NCBI GenBank assembly: GCA_002070945.1
Contig: MWEG01000023.1
Coordinates: 124,001 to 188,000 of the forward strand
Length of the DNA: 64,000 nucleotides
Direction of reading: 5' to 3'
DNA from: Lentisphaerae bacterium ADurb.Bin082
GTDB lineage: Bacteria > Verrucomicrobiota > Lentisphaeria > Oligosphaerales > Oligosphaeraceae
Shown: in pieces, positions 27,031 to 36,645 of the stretch
How positions within the stretch are numbered: the stretch's first letter is position 1
Layout of the letters: every line of letters begins with the position of its first letter
Translations under genes and position numbers: made by a program
Notes under the pieces: model-generated
The model's database searches: none
What the model was told of the DNA's origin: nothing
What the model saw: the letters and a program-made list of their open reading frames with translations, nothing else

Positions 27031-30000
27031 ATGCATACCTTTTTTGCCATATTGCCCTCCCGGCGCTGGTGGTTCGCGTTCCTGTTGGCCGCCAGTGCAC
27101 TCCTGCACGCCGCCCCCAGCGGCTGGCAATCCGTCGTGCAATGCCGCCGGGAAGAAGGCAACATCGACTTCGCTGCGCCCTGGGGCGAGGCCGGCGCAGC
27201 CAGCCTCCTAGTCGTGCAAAAGTCCAGCGGACGCTCCATCCGCCTTGATCTGCGCGCCAACAGCTGGAAAGCGACGGAACAGCTGCCAGGCGGCTACGAA
27301 CGAGCGCTGACCGCCTTGCGCTATTTCCCCCCTGCCAGCCCTGATCCTGAACGCGGCGATACGCCCATCACCATCAAGTTCCGCGAGAATGAATGGTCTT
27401 TCTACGTTGACGGCATTCTCCGCGGCATCATGGCAGCGCCGTTCGCCCTCCCGGCCGAAATCTGCTGGCCTCAGCGCCCGCTGTTCTCGCTCAGCGAGCC
27501 GATGCGCTTCCGTCCTGTCCCACGAGCCGCCTTCACGACCGACTTCATGATCGAGGAAGGTGCTCCCAATGAGCTGTATCCGTGGAACATACAACTCGGA
27601 ACCTGGGGCATCCACACTGCCCAGCAGGCAGCCGTCCTGCGCCCGGAAACCGACCAGAAACGAGCCAAGGAAGCCCCCCTGGTACCAGACAAGTCACCGA
27701 ATTTCTATTCCCTCAAAGGCGGCGGCCAAAACCAAGACGCCATCATCACCACCGGCTATGACTATTTTGACAACTATCACCTGACCGGCGCGTTGCAACT
27801 GGAAAACGGCGAGGCCGGCATCGTCTTCTATCACCGCGACGAAACCGTTCAGCCGCCCGCTGATCCCGACGCCGAACCACCGCCGCCTGATCCTGCCAAA
27901 GCCGATTTCTACGCTTTCACCATCCGCATGAACGTCCCCGCCCCTGGCCAGAACGAGCTTCGTCTCTGGAAACAATACCGCGGCCAACGCACCGTGCTGG
28001 CGCGCGCCTACACGCCCCTTTACGCCAACCAATGGTATCAGCCCGGCATCAAGGCGCATGGCAATGAAATCATCTGCCTTCTGGATGGCTTTGAAGTCTT
28101 CCGCGTCACCGAACAACTCCCTGTCGGCGGCAAAATCGGCCTGTTCGCCAACACGCCAATCAGCATCAGGTTTGACGACATTGCGCTCTCGCCCTATACC
28201 GCCTTCCATCTGCAAGACGCCGCCCTGCTGCGCTATAACACGCTCCTCGCCGAAGGCACCCTGGCCAAAGCCCTGAACCATGCAGAAGCCAAGGCCGACG
28301 GGCTGACCCTGTTCGTCGGTGCTGGCAAGGACGACGCCAGCCTCATCCTCGGCCGCGTCCACAACCGAAACATGCTGCTGGAAGAAGAAGTGACGGTGCA
28401 CGGCACCGCCTGGGCCGTTGGCCTGATCGCCGGCTGGCAAGACGCCCAAAAGCCGCATTTCCGCTTCCAAATCGAACGCTTCGACAACCAAACCGTTTGC
28501 AGCCGGTTGCTGCGCGTATCGCCAAAAGGCGACCTGGAACTCCTGGAGGAAACCGCCCTCCCGACCAGAATCAAACTCGACAACGAGCCGTTCACGCTCA
28601 TGGTTGACGCCACCGACGCCGGCTTCCTGCGCTGCCGAGTCAATGGCGTCCTCATCCATCTCTGGCAACTCGATGGCGACCTCGAAGGCGCTGCCGGACT
28701 CTGGCAACGCGCCGACACCCGCGCCGTCCATCGTCAGATCAACCTGACCGACACCCGCCAAGTCTACCGCGACCTGGAACAAAAAAATCCCATTTTCCAG
28801 GCTGACAGCTTTATGCGCCATTGGGCTTCGCCAGAAGGCCAATGGATCAGCGGCGGCGCCAATCTGCTCTGGCACAAAGGCGACTTCTTCGGCGATTTCG
28901 CTATCCGCCTCCCCGCCGTCAACACTAGCGAACTCCATTTAGCCGTGGCTGACGGCGACAAGACCGGCCCGGTCGTCGTCTCCGTCCTCGACGGCAAAAT
29001 CACCCTCGCCACCGCCTTCCCTGAGCAAAGCCCGACCACCGTGACCGCTGACCTGCCCGTCGTCGACGGCGCACCAGCCCCATACATCATCCATCACGAG
29101 GGAACCATCCTCTGGGTCGAAGCCAATCAGAAAATCGTCCTCCGCCAACGCATTGACGCCATCCTCAAAAAAGCCGGCACTCGCGTCCTGGCCAAGAATT
29201 TCAGCCTGACCGACATGACTAAAAGCAAAGTCACGCGGGACAACGTCATCGACGAATTTTTCAACGAATCGCCGTATATATGGTTGGCGAACGGCGGCGA
29301 CTGGCAGATCATCAACCGTTTCCAATGCACGCCCAGCTGGTCGCACATGATCGGCGAAGCGCCGGCCGGCATGGGCGCCTTCTGGCGCAAGCAAGTCTTC
29401 ACCGGCGATGTGACCTTGGAATTCTACGCCGGAACCAGGCACGGCTATTACGATGACGCTGGCAACCTCAACTGCACCATCATGGCTGACCGCACCAGCC
29501 CCAGCCGAGGATACACCGTGGCCTGCACCGAATGGGACCAGAACCTGTCCCAGAACTGGACGACGATGTACAAAAACGGCGAAAGCCTTGCCACGACCAA
29601 CGCCTATCTTGTGCCGCGCCGCCGCAAAGGCATGTACCGCCGAATCCTCAATCCCCTGGTCTCCGAAGGACGCCCCATCCACGGCGCCTGGTACTACATC
29701 AAATTGCGCAAAATCGGCAATAAGCTGGAGTATTCGTTTGACGACGAAGTCATCTTCACCGAAACCGACCCCGAGACCATCCAAGAAGGTCTGCTTGGAA
29801 TCTGGACTTTCGTACACAGCATGACCTTGGCTCAAATCAAAATCACCTTCGAAAACGTCCGCCCGCGCTCCTTTCCCGTCAATATGCTCCCCTTGGAGAC
29901 AGCGACGCCAGCCGTAATCGAAGCCAAGGCCGAGCCTGAGGCTAAACCGGCGGTCGAGGTGCCGCGTCCCTGGACTGCCACCGTCAACGGCTTCCCGCTG

Positions 30001-32991
30001 GACCCGCTGGCGCCGTCCCGCTGGACCTGCACTGACCCGGTCGGCCAAAGCGTCATCACGCCTTTCTCCCTCAACGCCAGCGCCCTGCTGCTGCGTAACC
30101 AGCTCGGCTCTGGCACGATGCGCCTGGACGCCGCCCTGCCAGCCACGCCCCTGGCGGAAACAGCCGGTTGGCAAGTCAAAATCAAACGCACCGAAGGCGC
30201 CCGATTCAACTTCTTCTATTCCATCGGCGCACAGGACGGCAATGGCAGCTACCGCCCCCTGAAAAACTTCTATCACCATATCACCGGCGCTGATTTTTCC
30301 GACGGCCCGACCTGGATACGAGCCGGGGCGACAACGCTGCCAGCCGTACCGCACGACATCGCCCCAGACCGCCACGATTGGACAACGGTGACCATCTGGA
30401 TTCCATCCAGCGTCAGAACGCCAGAGGACGCCACCCAGAAACGCATGGTCAGGCCAGATGGCTTCGGCATTGAACAACTCGACGCCATCGCCAACGGCAT
30501 CCAAGGCAACGGCCCCGGAGAAGCCTACGCCATCAGCCAATTCGTCCCCATCTTCTACAATCGCCCTAAAATCGCGGCCGCACCCGAAGACACCGGCTAT
30601 GTCCGCGCCTCTCTGGACGCCCCAAAGCCGCCGTCTGACACCACGCTGGACGACCAAGGGGCCGCGCTGTTCTCACAACACGGCCTGAACCACGCCTGGA
30701 TCACCCTGCGCCATCAACACCAATCCTTAATTCAGCAGCTGGCCTGGATCGTGCCCCATCCAGAGCTGCCCTTTACCCTGGCTTGGGACAATGAAACCGG
30801 CGACGCCGTCCGCCTGACCCATGATGCCGACTACGTTGACCCGCGCTTCGCAGAAGTGACCCTGTACTGCCTGGGCGAACCCCTCGTCATGGAACGATTC
30901 GATGACCAGGAGACCATCCGCGCCATCCTGCCCAAGACCGACAACGTCCAAAAAGCCATTGCCGACGCAGGCGCTATCGCCTTCCAAGTCAAAATCGGCG
31001 CTGCCGACGCCCAGGAGACCATCCTCCCCGCCACTGCCCCGGAACGCCGCAATACGCCGCCAGTCCTGATGGCGGTCGAAGGCTTCAGCCCTATTGTCAT
31101 GACCTTTGAAAATGGCGCACCAGAACCCCTGCAATTCTCCAACCAACGCATGGCTATCCGCCAAAGCGACGACCGCCAAGGCGCCTTCCTGCAAGTCCGA
31201 AACACCGCCTACGAACAAGCCCTGGAAACGCCGTTCAGCATGAATTTCTCCATGGCCAACTACCCGCTGGTCCAATTCCGCTATCGCGCCTGGGATATGG
31301 CTCAAGTCAGCCTAAGCTTCCGCAACAGCCACTATGTCCGCCTGGCGCCGGACGATTCCTCCTCAGCCCTGGCCGTCCGCCATGCCAACGACTTCGTATT
31401 TGACGAAACCTGGCGGACATGGCTTGGCATCGCGGCCGACGCTTTTGTCAACCAGCCCTTCTCAGTGGCGCGCTTCACGCCCAGCTCCTTCAAAATCGCC
31501 TCCATCGGCTCCACGGATCAGACTGGCCGCTACAGCCGCTATCATCTCGACGACCTGGTCTTTGGCCCAGCCGTCAAAACCGCTGAACAACTTTCCTGCA
31601 CGCCTCGCTTCTTTGACGTCGACGGCGTCGCCGACGTCTTCAGCGCCATCCTGACCGGGCCGACGCCAGCCGCCGACCTGGAAGAACAAAAGCTGGCAGC
31701 GCTGGCCTGGACGCGCCACGACCCTGGCAGCGCGATCACGCCCAGCCTGAAAGACATCCCTGACGGCATCTGCCACCTGCTCCTCAAGGCCAAGGACGCA
31801 CGCGGCCTGGAATCGCACATCATTGACCTGCCTTTCCTGCTTGACACTAAGCCGATGACCCCGGCGACCGCCATCGTCGCATCCAGCCACCCGCATCACA
31901 ACGGAACCATGCTCACAGTGACTTTCGACAACTCCGGCGCCGCCCCCTGGAGCATCGAAAAAGCCAAATTCTTCGTCGCTGGCGCAGAAGTCCCCATGCC
32001 GCAGTGGACAAACGTGTACGCACATTCCAAGACTGCCGACAAGCTTGAGCTCAACCATCCATTCCTGTTCCGCAATCATCTCAACAAGGGCAAAGATGGC
32101 GACGTCTTTGAGTTTGCCATTGACAACATCGTTGACGGCGCCGGCAACCAGACTGAACGAGTCACCGTTCCGATCAAGATTGACTATGCCTCTGACAAGA
32201 CTGGCCCGTCCTGGTACTCCCTCACCTTTGGCGCCTCTGTCAACTGGTTCATCAACTGGGACGGCTGCCGCTCCTCCAGTGCCCAACTCACTCCAGGCCG
32301 CTACAACTCGCTGGATGTCATCAACAACACTGGCCGTACGCCTTTCCTTTCCCACGGCACCTATTATTCGCAAGGCGACCTCAGCCAAGCCGTCGCCTGG
32401 CAGCCCTCCCGTCACCCCTGCCTATCCTTCCGACTGGCCAACAACAATCCCCGCAGCGACGTGACGTTCCGCATCGTCCTGACTACCACGGCCGACCGCG
32501 CCTACACCATCTCCTTGGGCAAGCCTGGAACCGCAGCCACCGAATTGAACCGCAGCCAGACATTCACCTGGATCGAGGGACAATGGCAGCGCGTATCCTT
32601 CAACGTCCTCGAAGCCCTGCAAAACATCGGCGTCACTGAGGACGCCATCAAAAACCTGACCATCAAGTCCATCGAATTCCAGCGCCGCAACACCAAGCAT
32701 CGCGACACCATCTACCTCGACGACATGTTCATTCATGGCCCAGCCGAAGCAGACAAGCCCGACCTGCTCAAATGGACCGCCTTTGACGCCAGCGGCGTGG
32801 CCTCACTCGAAGCTACCGCAGTCGACGACCTCAACAAAGACCTCTGGACTCATTCCTTCACGGATTTGACTGACACTGACCTCAATGCCTTGAGAGCCAA
32901 ATTCAAAGGCCACCAGTGGTTCCGCTGCCAGGCCAAGGACAAAGCCGGCAACCTCTCCGTCGCCTTCTGGCTACCCATGTTCGCGGAATAA
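27031..32991 (+). CDS. Giant exported beta-rich protein (1,986 residues)
   Basis: The start is taken at ATG 27031; an in-frame GTG lies at 27001. The N-terminus is a signal peptide (FAFLLAASALLHAAP). The chain contains repeated LamG/concanavalin-like beta-sandwich segments. One is at about 220-390 (DFYAFTIRM, KAHGNEIICLLDGFEVFRV, FDDIALSPY), a second at about 420-580 and a third at about 770-980 (WYYIKLRKIGNKLEYSFDDEVIF). A galactose-binding-like segment lies at about 1,760-1,900 (YLDDMFIHGP). The final 80 residues look Ig-like. Such modules bind or process polysaccharide, and the GH28 gene follows downstream. No catalytic residues were identified, so enzyme or binding protein remains open. 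Confidence 0.7.
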   Translation: MHTFFAILPSRRWWFAFLLAASALLHAAPSGWQSVVQCRREEGNIDFAAPWGEAGAASLLVVQKSSGRSIRLDLRANSWKATEQLPGGYERALTALRYFPPASPDPERGDTPITIKFRENEWSFYVDGILRGIMAAPFALPAEICWPQRPLFSLSEPMRFRPVPRAAFTTDFMIEEGAPNELYPWNIQLGTWGIHTAQQAAVLRPETDQKRAKEAPLVPDKSPNFYSLKGGGQNQDAIITTGYDYFDNYHLTGALQLENGEAGIVFYHRDETVQPPADPDAEPPPPDPAKADFYAFTIRMNVPAPGQNELRLWKQYRGQRTVLARAYTPLYANQWYQPGIKAHGNEIICLLDGFEVFRVTEQLPVGGKIGLFANTPISIRFDDIALSPYTAFHLQDAALLRYNTLLAEGTLAKALNHAEAKADGLTLFVGAGKDDASLILGRVHNRNMLLEEEVTVHGTAWAVGLIAGWQDAQKPHFRFQIERFDNQTVCSRLLRVSPKGDLELLEETALPTRIKLDNEPFTLMVDATDAGFLRCRVNGVLIHLWQLDGDLEGAAGLWQRADTRAVHRQINLTDTRQVYRDLEQKNPIFQADSFMRHWASPEGQWISGGANLLWHKGDFFGDFAIRLPAVNTSELHLAVADGDKTGPVVVSVLDGKITLATAFPEQSPTTVTADLPVVDGAPAPYIIHHEGTILWVEANQKIVLRQRIDAILKKAGTRVLAKNFSLTDMTKSKVTRDNVIDEFFNESPYIWLANGGDWQIINRFQCTPSWSHMIGEAPAGMGAFWRKQVFTGDVTLEFYAGTRHGYYDDAGNLNCTIMADRTSPSRGYTVACTEWDQNLSQNWTTMYKNGESLATTNAYLVPRRRKGMYRRILNPLVSEGRPIHGAWYYIKLRKIGNKLEYSFDDEVIFTETDPETIQEGLLGIWTFVHSMTLAQIKITFENVRPRSFPVNMLPLETATPAVIEAKAEPEAKPAVEVPRPWTATVNGFPLDPLAPSRWTCTDPVGQSVITPFSLNASALLLRNQLGSGTMRLDAALPATPLAETAGWQVKIKRTEGARFNFFYSIGAQDGNGSYRPLKNFYHHITGADFSDGPTWIRAGATTLPAVPHDIAPDRHDWTTVTIWIPSSVRTPEDATQKRMVRPDGFGIEQLDAIANGIQGNGPGEAYAISQFVPIFYNRPKIAAAPEDTGYVRASLDAPKPPSDTTLDDQGAALFSQHGLNHAWITLRHQHQSLIQQLAWIVPHPELPFTLAWDNETGDAVRLTHDADYVDPRFAEVTLYCLGEPLVMERFDDQETIRAILPKTDNVQKAIADAGAIAFQVKIGAADAQETILPATAPERRNTPPVLMAVEGFSPIVMTFENGAPEPLQFSNQRMAIRQSDDRQGAFLQVRNTAYEQALETPFSMNFSMANYPLVQFRYRAWDMAQVSLSFRNSHYVRLAPDDSSSALAVRHANDFVFDETWRTWLGIAADAFVNQPFSVARFTPSSFKIASIGSTDQTGRYSRYHLDDLVFGPAVKTAEQLSCTPRFFDVDGVADVFSAILTGPTPAADLEEQKLAALAWTRHDPGSAITPSLKDIPDGICHLLLKAKDARGLESHIIDLPFLLDTKPMTPATAIVASSHPHHNGTMLTVTFDNSGAAPWSIEKAKFFVAGAEVPMPQWTNVYAHSKTADKLELNHPFLFRNHLNKGKDGDVFEFAIDNIVDGAGNQTERVTVPIKIDYASDKTGPSWYSLTFGASVNWFINWDGCRSSSAQLTPGRYNSLDVINNTGRTPFLSHGTYYSQGDLSQAVAWQPSRHPCLSFRLANNNPRSDVTFRIVLTTTADRAYTISLGKPGTAATELNRSQTFTWIEGQWQRVSFNVLEALQNIGVTEDAIKNLTIKSIEFQRRNTKHRDTIYLDDMFIHGPAEADKPDLLKWTAFDASGVASLEATAVDDLNKDLWTHSFTDLTDTDLNALRAKFKGHQWFRCQAKDKAGNLSVAFWLPMFAE

Positions 32992-33007
32992 TTGACGCTT
33001 ATCCGCT

Positions 33008-33148
33008 ATTTCCGCGTATTCCGCCTATTCCGTGGTTAAAAAAACAACCTAAAACAAAATTTCCGTGTATTCCGTGTATTCCGTGGTTAAAAAAACAACC
33101 CCACACAAAAATTTCCGCGTATTCCGCCTATTCCGTGGTTAAAAAACA
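33008..33148. repeat. Three tandem 51-52-bp repeats built from TATTCCG units
   Basis: Copies start at 33008, 33059 and 33111. Each reads ATTTCCGyG, then TATTCCGyn, then TATTCCGTGGTTAAAAAA, the first two followed by a CAACC spacer. A 10-mer is thus nested inside a 51-52-mer. It sits between the giant exported protein and the GH28 gene. Confidence 0.93.
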
Positions 33149-33167
33149 CGCAACGGAGAAAATTGCC

Positions 33168-34547
33168 ATGCGAGTCAACATCCGCGATTTTGGCGCCATC
33201 GGTGACGGCGTCGCCCTGGACAGCCCCGCCATCAACGCCGCCATTGCCGCCGCCACTGCTGACGGTTACGGCAAAGTCATCGTCCCGCCCGGAATTTACC
33301 GTTGCGGCTCCATTGACCTCGTAGACAACCTCACTCTCCAGCTGGAAGCAGGCGCTGTCATCCGTGGTTCACGCGACATCAACGACTACCATGAAGACCG
33401 CTATGCCTTCAACGGCAAGGCCGCCGAACGCCAAACCCTTCGCCATTACCTGCTGGGGGCATTTCACCGACGCAACGTCATCATCACCGGCGATGGCGTC
33501 ATTGACGGCAGCGGCGACGCCTTCTGGGACCCCAATCATATATGCACAGACGGAAAGCCGTTGGAGGCGGCAAAGTCGTCCTGCGTGGCCTATTATCGGG
33601 TACTCAAGTCGGTCAATCCTCGGCCTGTCGTAGCCTATTTTTGGCGTTGCCAAGACGTGACTGTCCGCCAGGTGCGCATCGTGAATTCACCCAGCTATAC
33701 GGTCTGGCCTGTCGGCTGCGACGGCGTCCGCCTCGACAATCTGACTATCCGCAATCCGCGGCACGGCCCCAACACCGACGCGCTTGATGTCGATTGCAGC
33801 TCCAACGTCATCATCAGCAACTGCGACATCGACGCTGGCGACGACTGCATCGCCCTGAAATCCGACACGTCTCGCCTCGGCGAGGACAAGCCTTGCGAGC
33901 GCATCGTCGTCACCAATTGCATCTTGAGTTCATCGGCCTGCGCCATCCGCCTAGGCTATGAAGGCGACGGCATCATACGCGACTGCGCCTTCAGCAACCT
34001 TGCTATTCACAACGCCAAAAATGGCATTGACATGCTTTCCCTCACCCCGGTTAAGCGGCTGGATTTCAAGCGTGGCACACCCATTGAAAGCATTGCTTTC
34101 AGCAACATCGTCATGCGCAACGTCGGCCGGCCCTTTTTCATCTGGGCTGGCACTGAGCCAGGCAGCCCCAATCCTTATCAGGCCCAGGTGCGCGGCCTGA
34201 CCTTCTCGGCCATGGAAATCCACACTATCAGCGGCAGCTTCATCGGCTCGCTCGATGGCGCCGCCATCACTGACGTGACCTTGCGCGATATCCGCCTGCA
34301 CCTGCAAGACCACGTCTATTTCCAGGATGCTGTCCCTGTGGAATACCCCAACATTTGGGCTAGCAGCTTTATGCCTGACGCGCTTAGGCTGCATCGCGTT
34401 GACAACGCTGTCCTCGACCAGGTCGCCATCCGCATCACCCCCCTGCCCGGACGCTCCGCACCCTACGGCCACCGCCTCCGCTGGAGCCAGCTCAATAACT
34501 TCTCCCGCGACGGCACCCAACTCCCAGCCAATGGCGCTATGCTTTGA
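33168..34547 (+). CDS. Glycoside hydrolase family 28 (polygalacturonase-like)
   Basis: 459 residues from ATG 33168, with CGGAGAA upstream. Upstream in-frame codons only translate the tandem repeat. The right-handed beta-helix begins with the pectate-lyase-like VNIRDFGAIGDGVALDSPAINAA. GH28 landmarks follow: PRHGPNTDALDVD (NTD), DAGDDCIALKS (DD) and the conserved C-terminal part. The usual GHG is replaced around SSSACAIRLGYEGDG. Family enzymes hydrolyse galacturonans, rhamnogalacturonans or xylogalacturonans. No signal peptide is seen, suggesting cytoplasmic action on imported oligosaccharides or an unrecognised export route. Confidence 0.88.
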   Translation: MRVNIRDFGAIGDGVALDSPAINAAIAAATADGYGKVIVPPGIYRCGSIDLVDNLTLQLEAGAVIRGSRDINDYHEDRYAFNGKAAERQTLRHYLLGAFHRRNVIITGDGVIDGSGDAFWDPNHICTDGKPLEAAKSSCVAYYRVLKSVNPRPVVAYFWRCQDVTVRQVRIVNSPSYTVWPVGCDGVRLDNLTIRNPRHGPNTDALDVDCSSNVIISNCDIDAGDDCIALKSDTSRLGEDKPCERIVVTNCILSSSACAIRLGYEGDGIIRDCAFSNLAIHNAKNGIDMLSLTPVKRLDFKRGTPIESIAFSNIVMRNVGRPFFIWAGTEPGSPNPYQAQVRGLTFSAMEIHTISGSFIGSLDGAAITDVTLRDIRLHLQDHVYFQDAVPVEYPNIWASSFMPDALRLHRVDNAVLDQVAIRITPLPGRSAPYGHRLRWSQLNNFSRDGTQLPANGAML

Positions 34548-34615
34548 GCCGGACTATGCATGAAAGACCCGCGCAAAGCGACACCCCTAAGCAAAATTTT
34601 CGTGTCCGCTTGTAG

Positions 34616-34640
34616 TATAAAAAAGCACGAATTTTTTATA
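34616..34640. terminator. AT-only hairpin, possible bidirectional terminator
   Basis: TATAAAAAA (34616-34624) and TTTTTTATA (34632-34640) pair perfectly around a 7-nt loop, with T runs on both strands. It lies between the convergent GH28 and AAA ATPase genes. Confidence 0.5.
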
Positions 34641-34700
34641 GGGTTGTTGCTTTGGCGGACAGGGTTGTTCTGGCAAAATTCTTGCGTGGCAAGGTCGGCC

Positions 34701-36062
34701 TTACCGAATTGCGTTGGAACAGTGGACAGGCTTGCCCTGGATTGTTCCATTGTCCAGCCATTTCACCACCCAGTCTGCGAGTGGAAGTGGACAGCTTAGC
34801 AGCCCGTCATTCAATTGAAGATTGTTGCTTGAAAAGCGGATTCTGCATCGGGGAGCGAATTTTTTGTTATACACCGACAGGCTTTTTCCGCTGACGCGAT
34901 GCTCCGACTTGATTTCCACCGGTATGATGTCAGTACGCAATTGCAGCAAGAAGTCCACTTCCGCCTTATTGCCTGAACTCCAGTAATACGGGATGTTCTC
35001 GCATTGCGGCAGCAATGACTGAAGCACTGCGTTTTCGGCAATGGCGCCCCTGAATTCTGTATAGTTGCTGTATTCCCCCAGAATAATCTCCGGAGAAACT
35101 TTTGCCAGCACCCGTAGCAACCCGCAATCGGCGGCATAAACCTTGAAAGCGGAGATATCCTTGTACGCACTCAGGGGAATGCCCGGTTTTGAGGTATTGA
35201 ACACCCTTTGAATCATGCCGGCCCCCTCAAGCCAAAGCAGTCCATCCTCATATTCTCGTGCCCGGGCGCCGGTCTTCACCACTTTGTATATGAACTTCCG
35301 ATTTTCCCGGGCCAACTGCGAAGGCAAAGCATGCCATAACGCATGAATTCTCGGTATTTGGACGGGTTCGGCGTATTTGGCGAAATCCAGCTCATAAAGC
35401 GCCAGGATATCCTGAAGAACCTTGTCCACCTCCCGTATCCCTCGGTTTTCCAAAAGATGGTTAACCGCTTCCGGCATTCCTCCGCAGACAAGGTATCTTT
35501 TGTATTCCAGCAAAAGACGGCTCAAAATGATTTCCGGAAGATTTTCCAGCTTGACGATGCCTTCCACATATTCCCAGGTCTCAAGGTCCGATGCGCGCAG
35601 AAATTCCTGAAAAGTCACTGGGTACATCCGTAAGGTCATCACTTTCCCTACCGGAACAGTCATCCGCTTTTTCTTGACAGCTACGCCCAGCAGGGAACCA
35701 GCCGCAATGATATGAAATTGCGGGGCATTCTCATGAAAATATTTCAAACTATTCAGCGCCGCCTCGCACTCCTGAACCTCGTCAAAGATGAGCAGAGTCC
35801 TGCCAGGAATAAGCGGAACCTTAACAAACAACGCCAATTCCTTCAAAAGGCGCTCGACATCCTTGGTGCGCTCAAAAACTTTGCGTAATTCAAGGTTGGC
35901 ATCAAAATCAAACTTGGCTGCATAGTCAAAGCAAGTCCTGCCAAACTCATCCATAACCCAGGTCTTGCCAGTCTGACGAGCACCCTGCAAAAGAACCGGC
36001 TTGCGAAAGGGCATGTCTTTCCAAGTCTCTAACTTGTCCAAAAGAATACGGTGAATACGCAT
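34701..36062 (-). CDS. AAA_14/DUF4143 ATPase
   Basis: 453 residues. Walker A is GARQTGKTWV (about 27-36) and Walker B is LLIFDEVQE (about 92-100). SLLGVAVKK and MYPVTFQEFL follow, then the C-terminal DUF4143 domain with KAEVDFLLQL and PVEIKSE, a PD-(D/E)XK-like pattern. These orphan ATPases are abundant in host-associated and anaerobic bacteria; their function is unsettled. GGGGGC precedes the ATG. It marks the left edge of an accessory region. Confidence 0.9.
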   Translation of the reverse strand: MRIHRILLDKLETWKDMPFRKPVLLQGARQTGKTWVMDEFGRTCFDYAAKFDFDANLELRKVFERTKDVERLLKELALFVKVPLIPGRTLLIFDEVQECEAALNSLKYFHENAPQFHIIAAGSLLGVAVKKKRMTVPVGKVMTLRMYPVTFQEFLRASDLETWEYVEGIVKLENLPEIILSRLLLEYKRYLVCGGMPEAVNHLLENRGIREVDKVLQDILALYELDFAKYAEPVQIPRIHALWHALPSQLARENRKFIYKVVKTGARAREYEDGLLWLEGAGMIQRVFNTSKPGIPLSAYKDISAFKVYAADCGLLRVLAKVSPEIILGEYSNYTEFRGAIAENAVLQSLLPQCENIPYYWSSGNKAEVDFLLQLRTDIIPVEIKSEHRVSGKSLSVYNKKFAPRCRIRFSSNNLQLNDGLLSCPLPLADWVVKWLDNGTIQGKPVHCSNAIR

Positions 36063-36645
36063 AATGCCCCCTGTTTTATGCTGATTTTGTGATTAAAAAC
36101 ACGTTTTCCGCATGTAATAATGTATAAAATAGCGCCAGGCGTGACAATTATCAACAGGTTCCAGATGGTTCTTCCCGGGGGCGAAAAGAATGCAATGGGG
36201 CGGTCATGGCTCCTCGGAGTTCCGGCGTGCTGCCGTAATGGTTCAGTCTTTTGTGCCGCTTCTCCGAGGCTCAGATAGCGGGGGATGCCATGCCCCAGGC
36301 CCCGCTTCGCTTCACCAGGGGTTACTCGTGGTGGCGCATCTCAGAGGCTTGGGTGGTATTCAGGCCATTCAAGTCAAGCATGCGGCGACCTGAATGACTT
36401 CTCCGCCTCATGCGGCCTGTTCGACTGCTCAGTCGGAGAAACCAATCGATCAAACCGCTATTATTCGAAAAATGACTTTATTTATACCCGTTCGGTGGTA
36501 AAGTCAACTACGTCTGCAAAAAGCAATCCCGATAGAATGTAAATATGATTAGTAAATGAGCAAAGCACAACGCAAATGCACTTTGCCGGTCGCCTGCACT
36601 CTGAAGTTATTGCTATTACCATAGCATTCATGACAGTCATCACTC
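36063..36645. other. Intergenic region with a GC-rich interspersed repeat
   Basis: Between two minus-strand genes. 36265-36345 holds a GC-rich block with GCCCCAGGCCCCGCTTCG, then CACCAGGGGTTACTCG and GTGGTGGCGCAT. It resembles, in opposite orientation, the family of intergenic repeats at 40290-40410. Short frames across it have no recognisable product. The rest is AT-rich and featureless. Confidence 0.5.

Noticed and set aside
33008-33148. Possible CRISPR array
   Set aside because: Only three copies, spacers are not unique and the repeat itself contains smaller tandem units; no cas genes nearby.
36190-36542. Short plus-strand frames in the gap before the AraC gene
   Set aside because: They lie over a GC-rich repeat and have no homology features.
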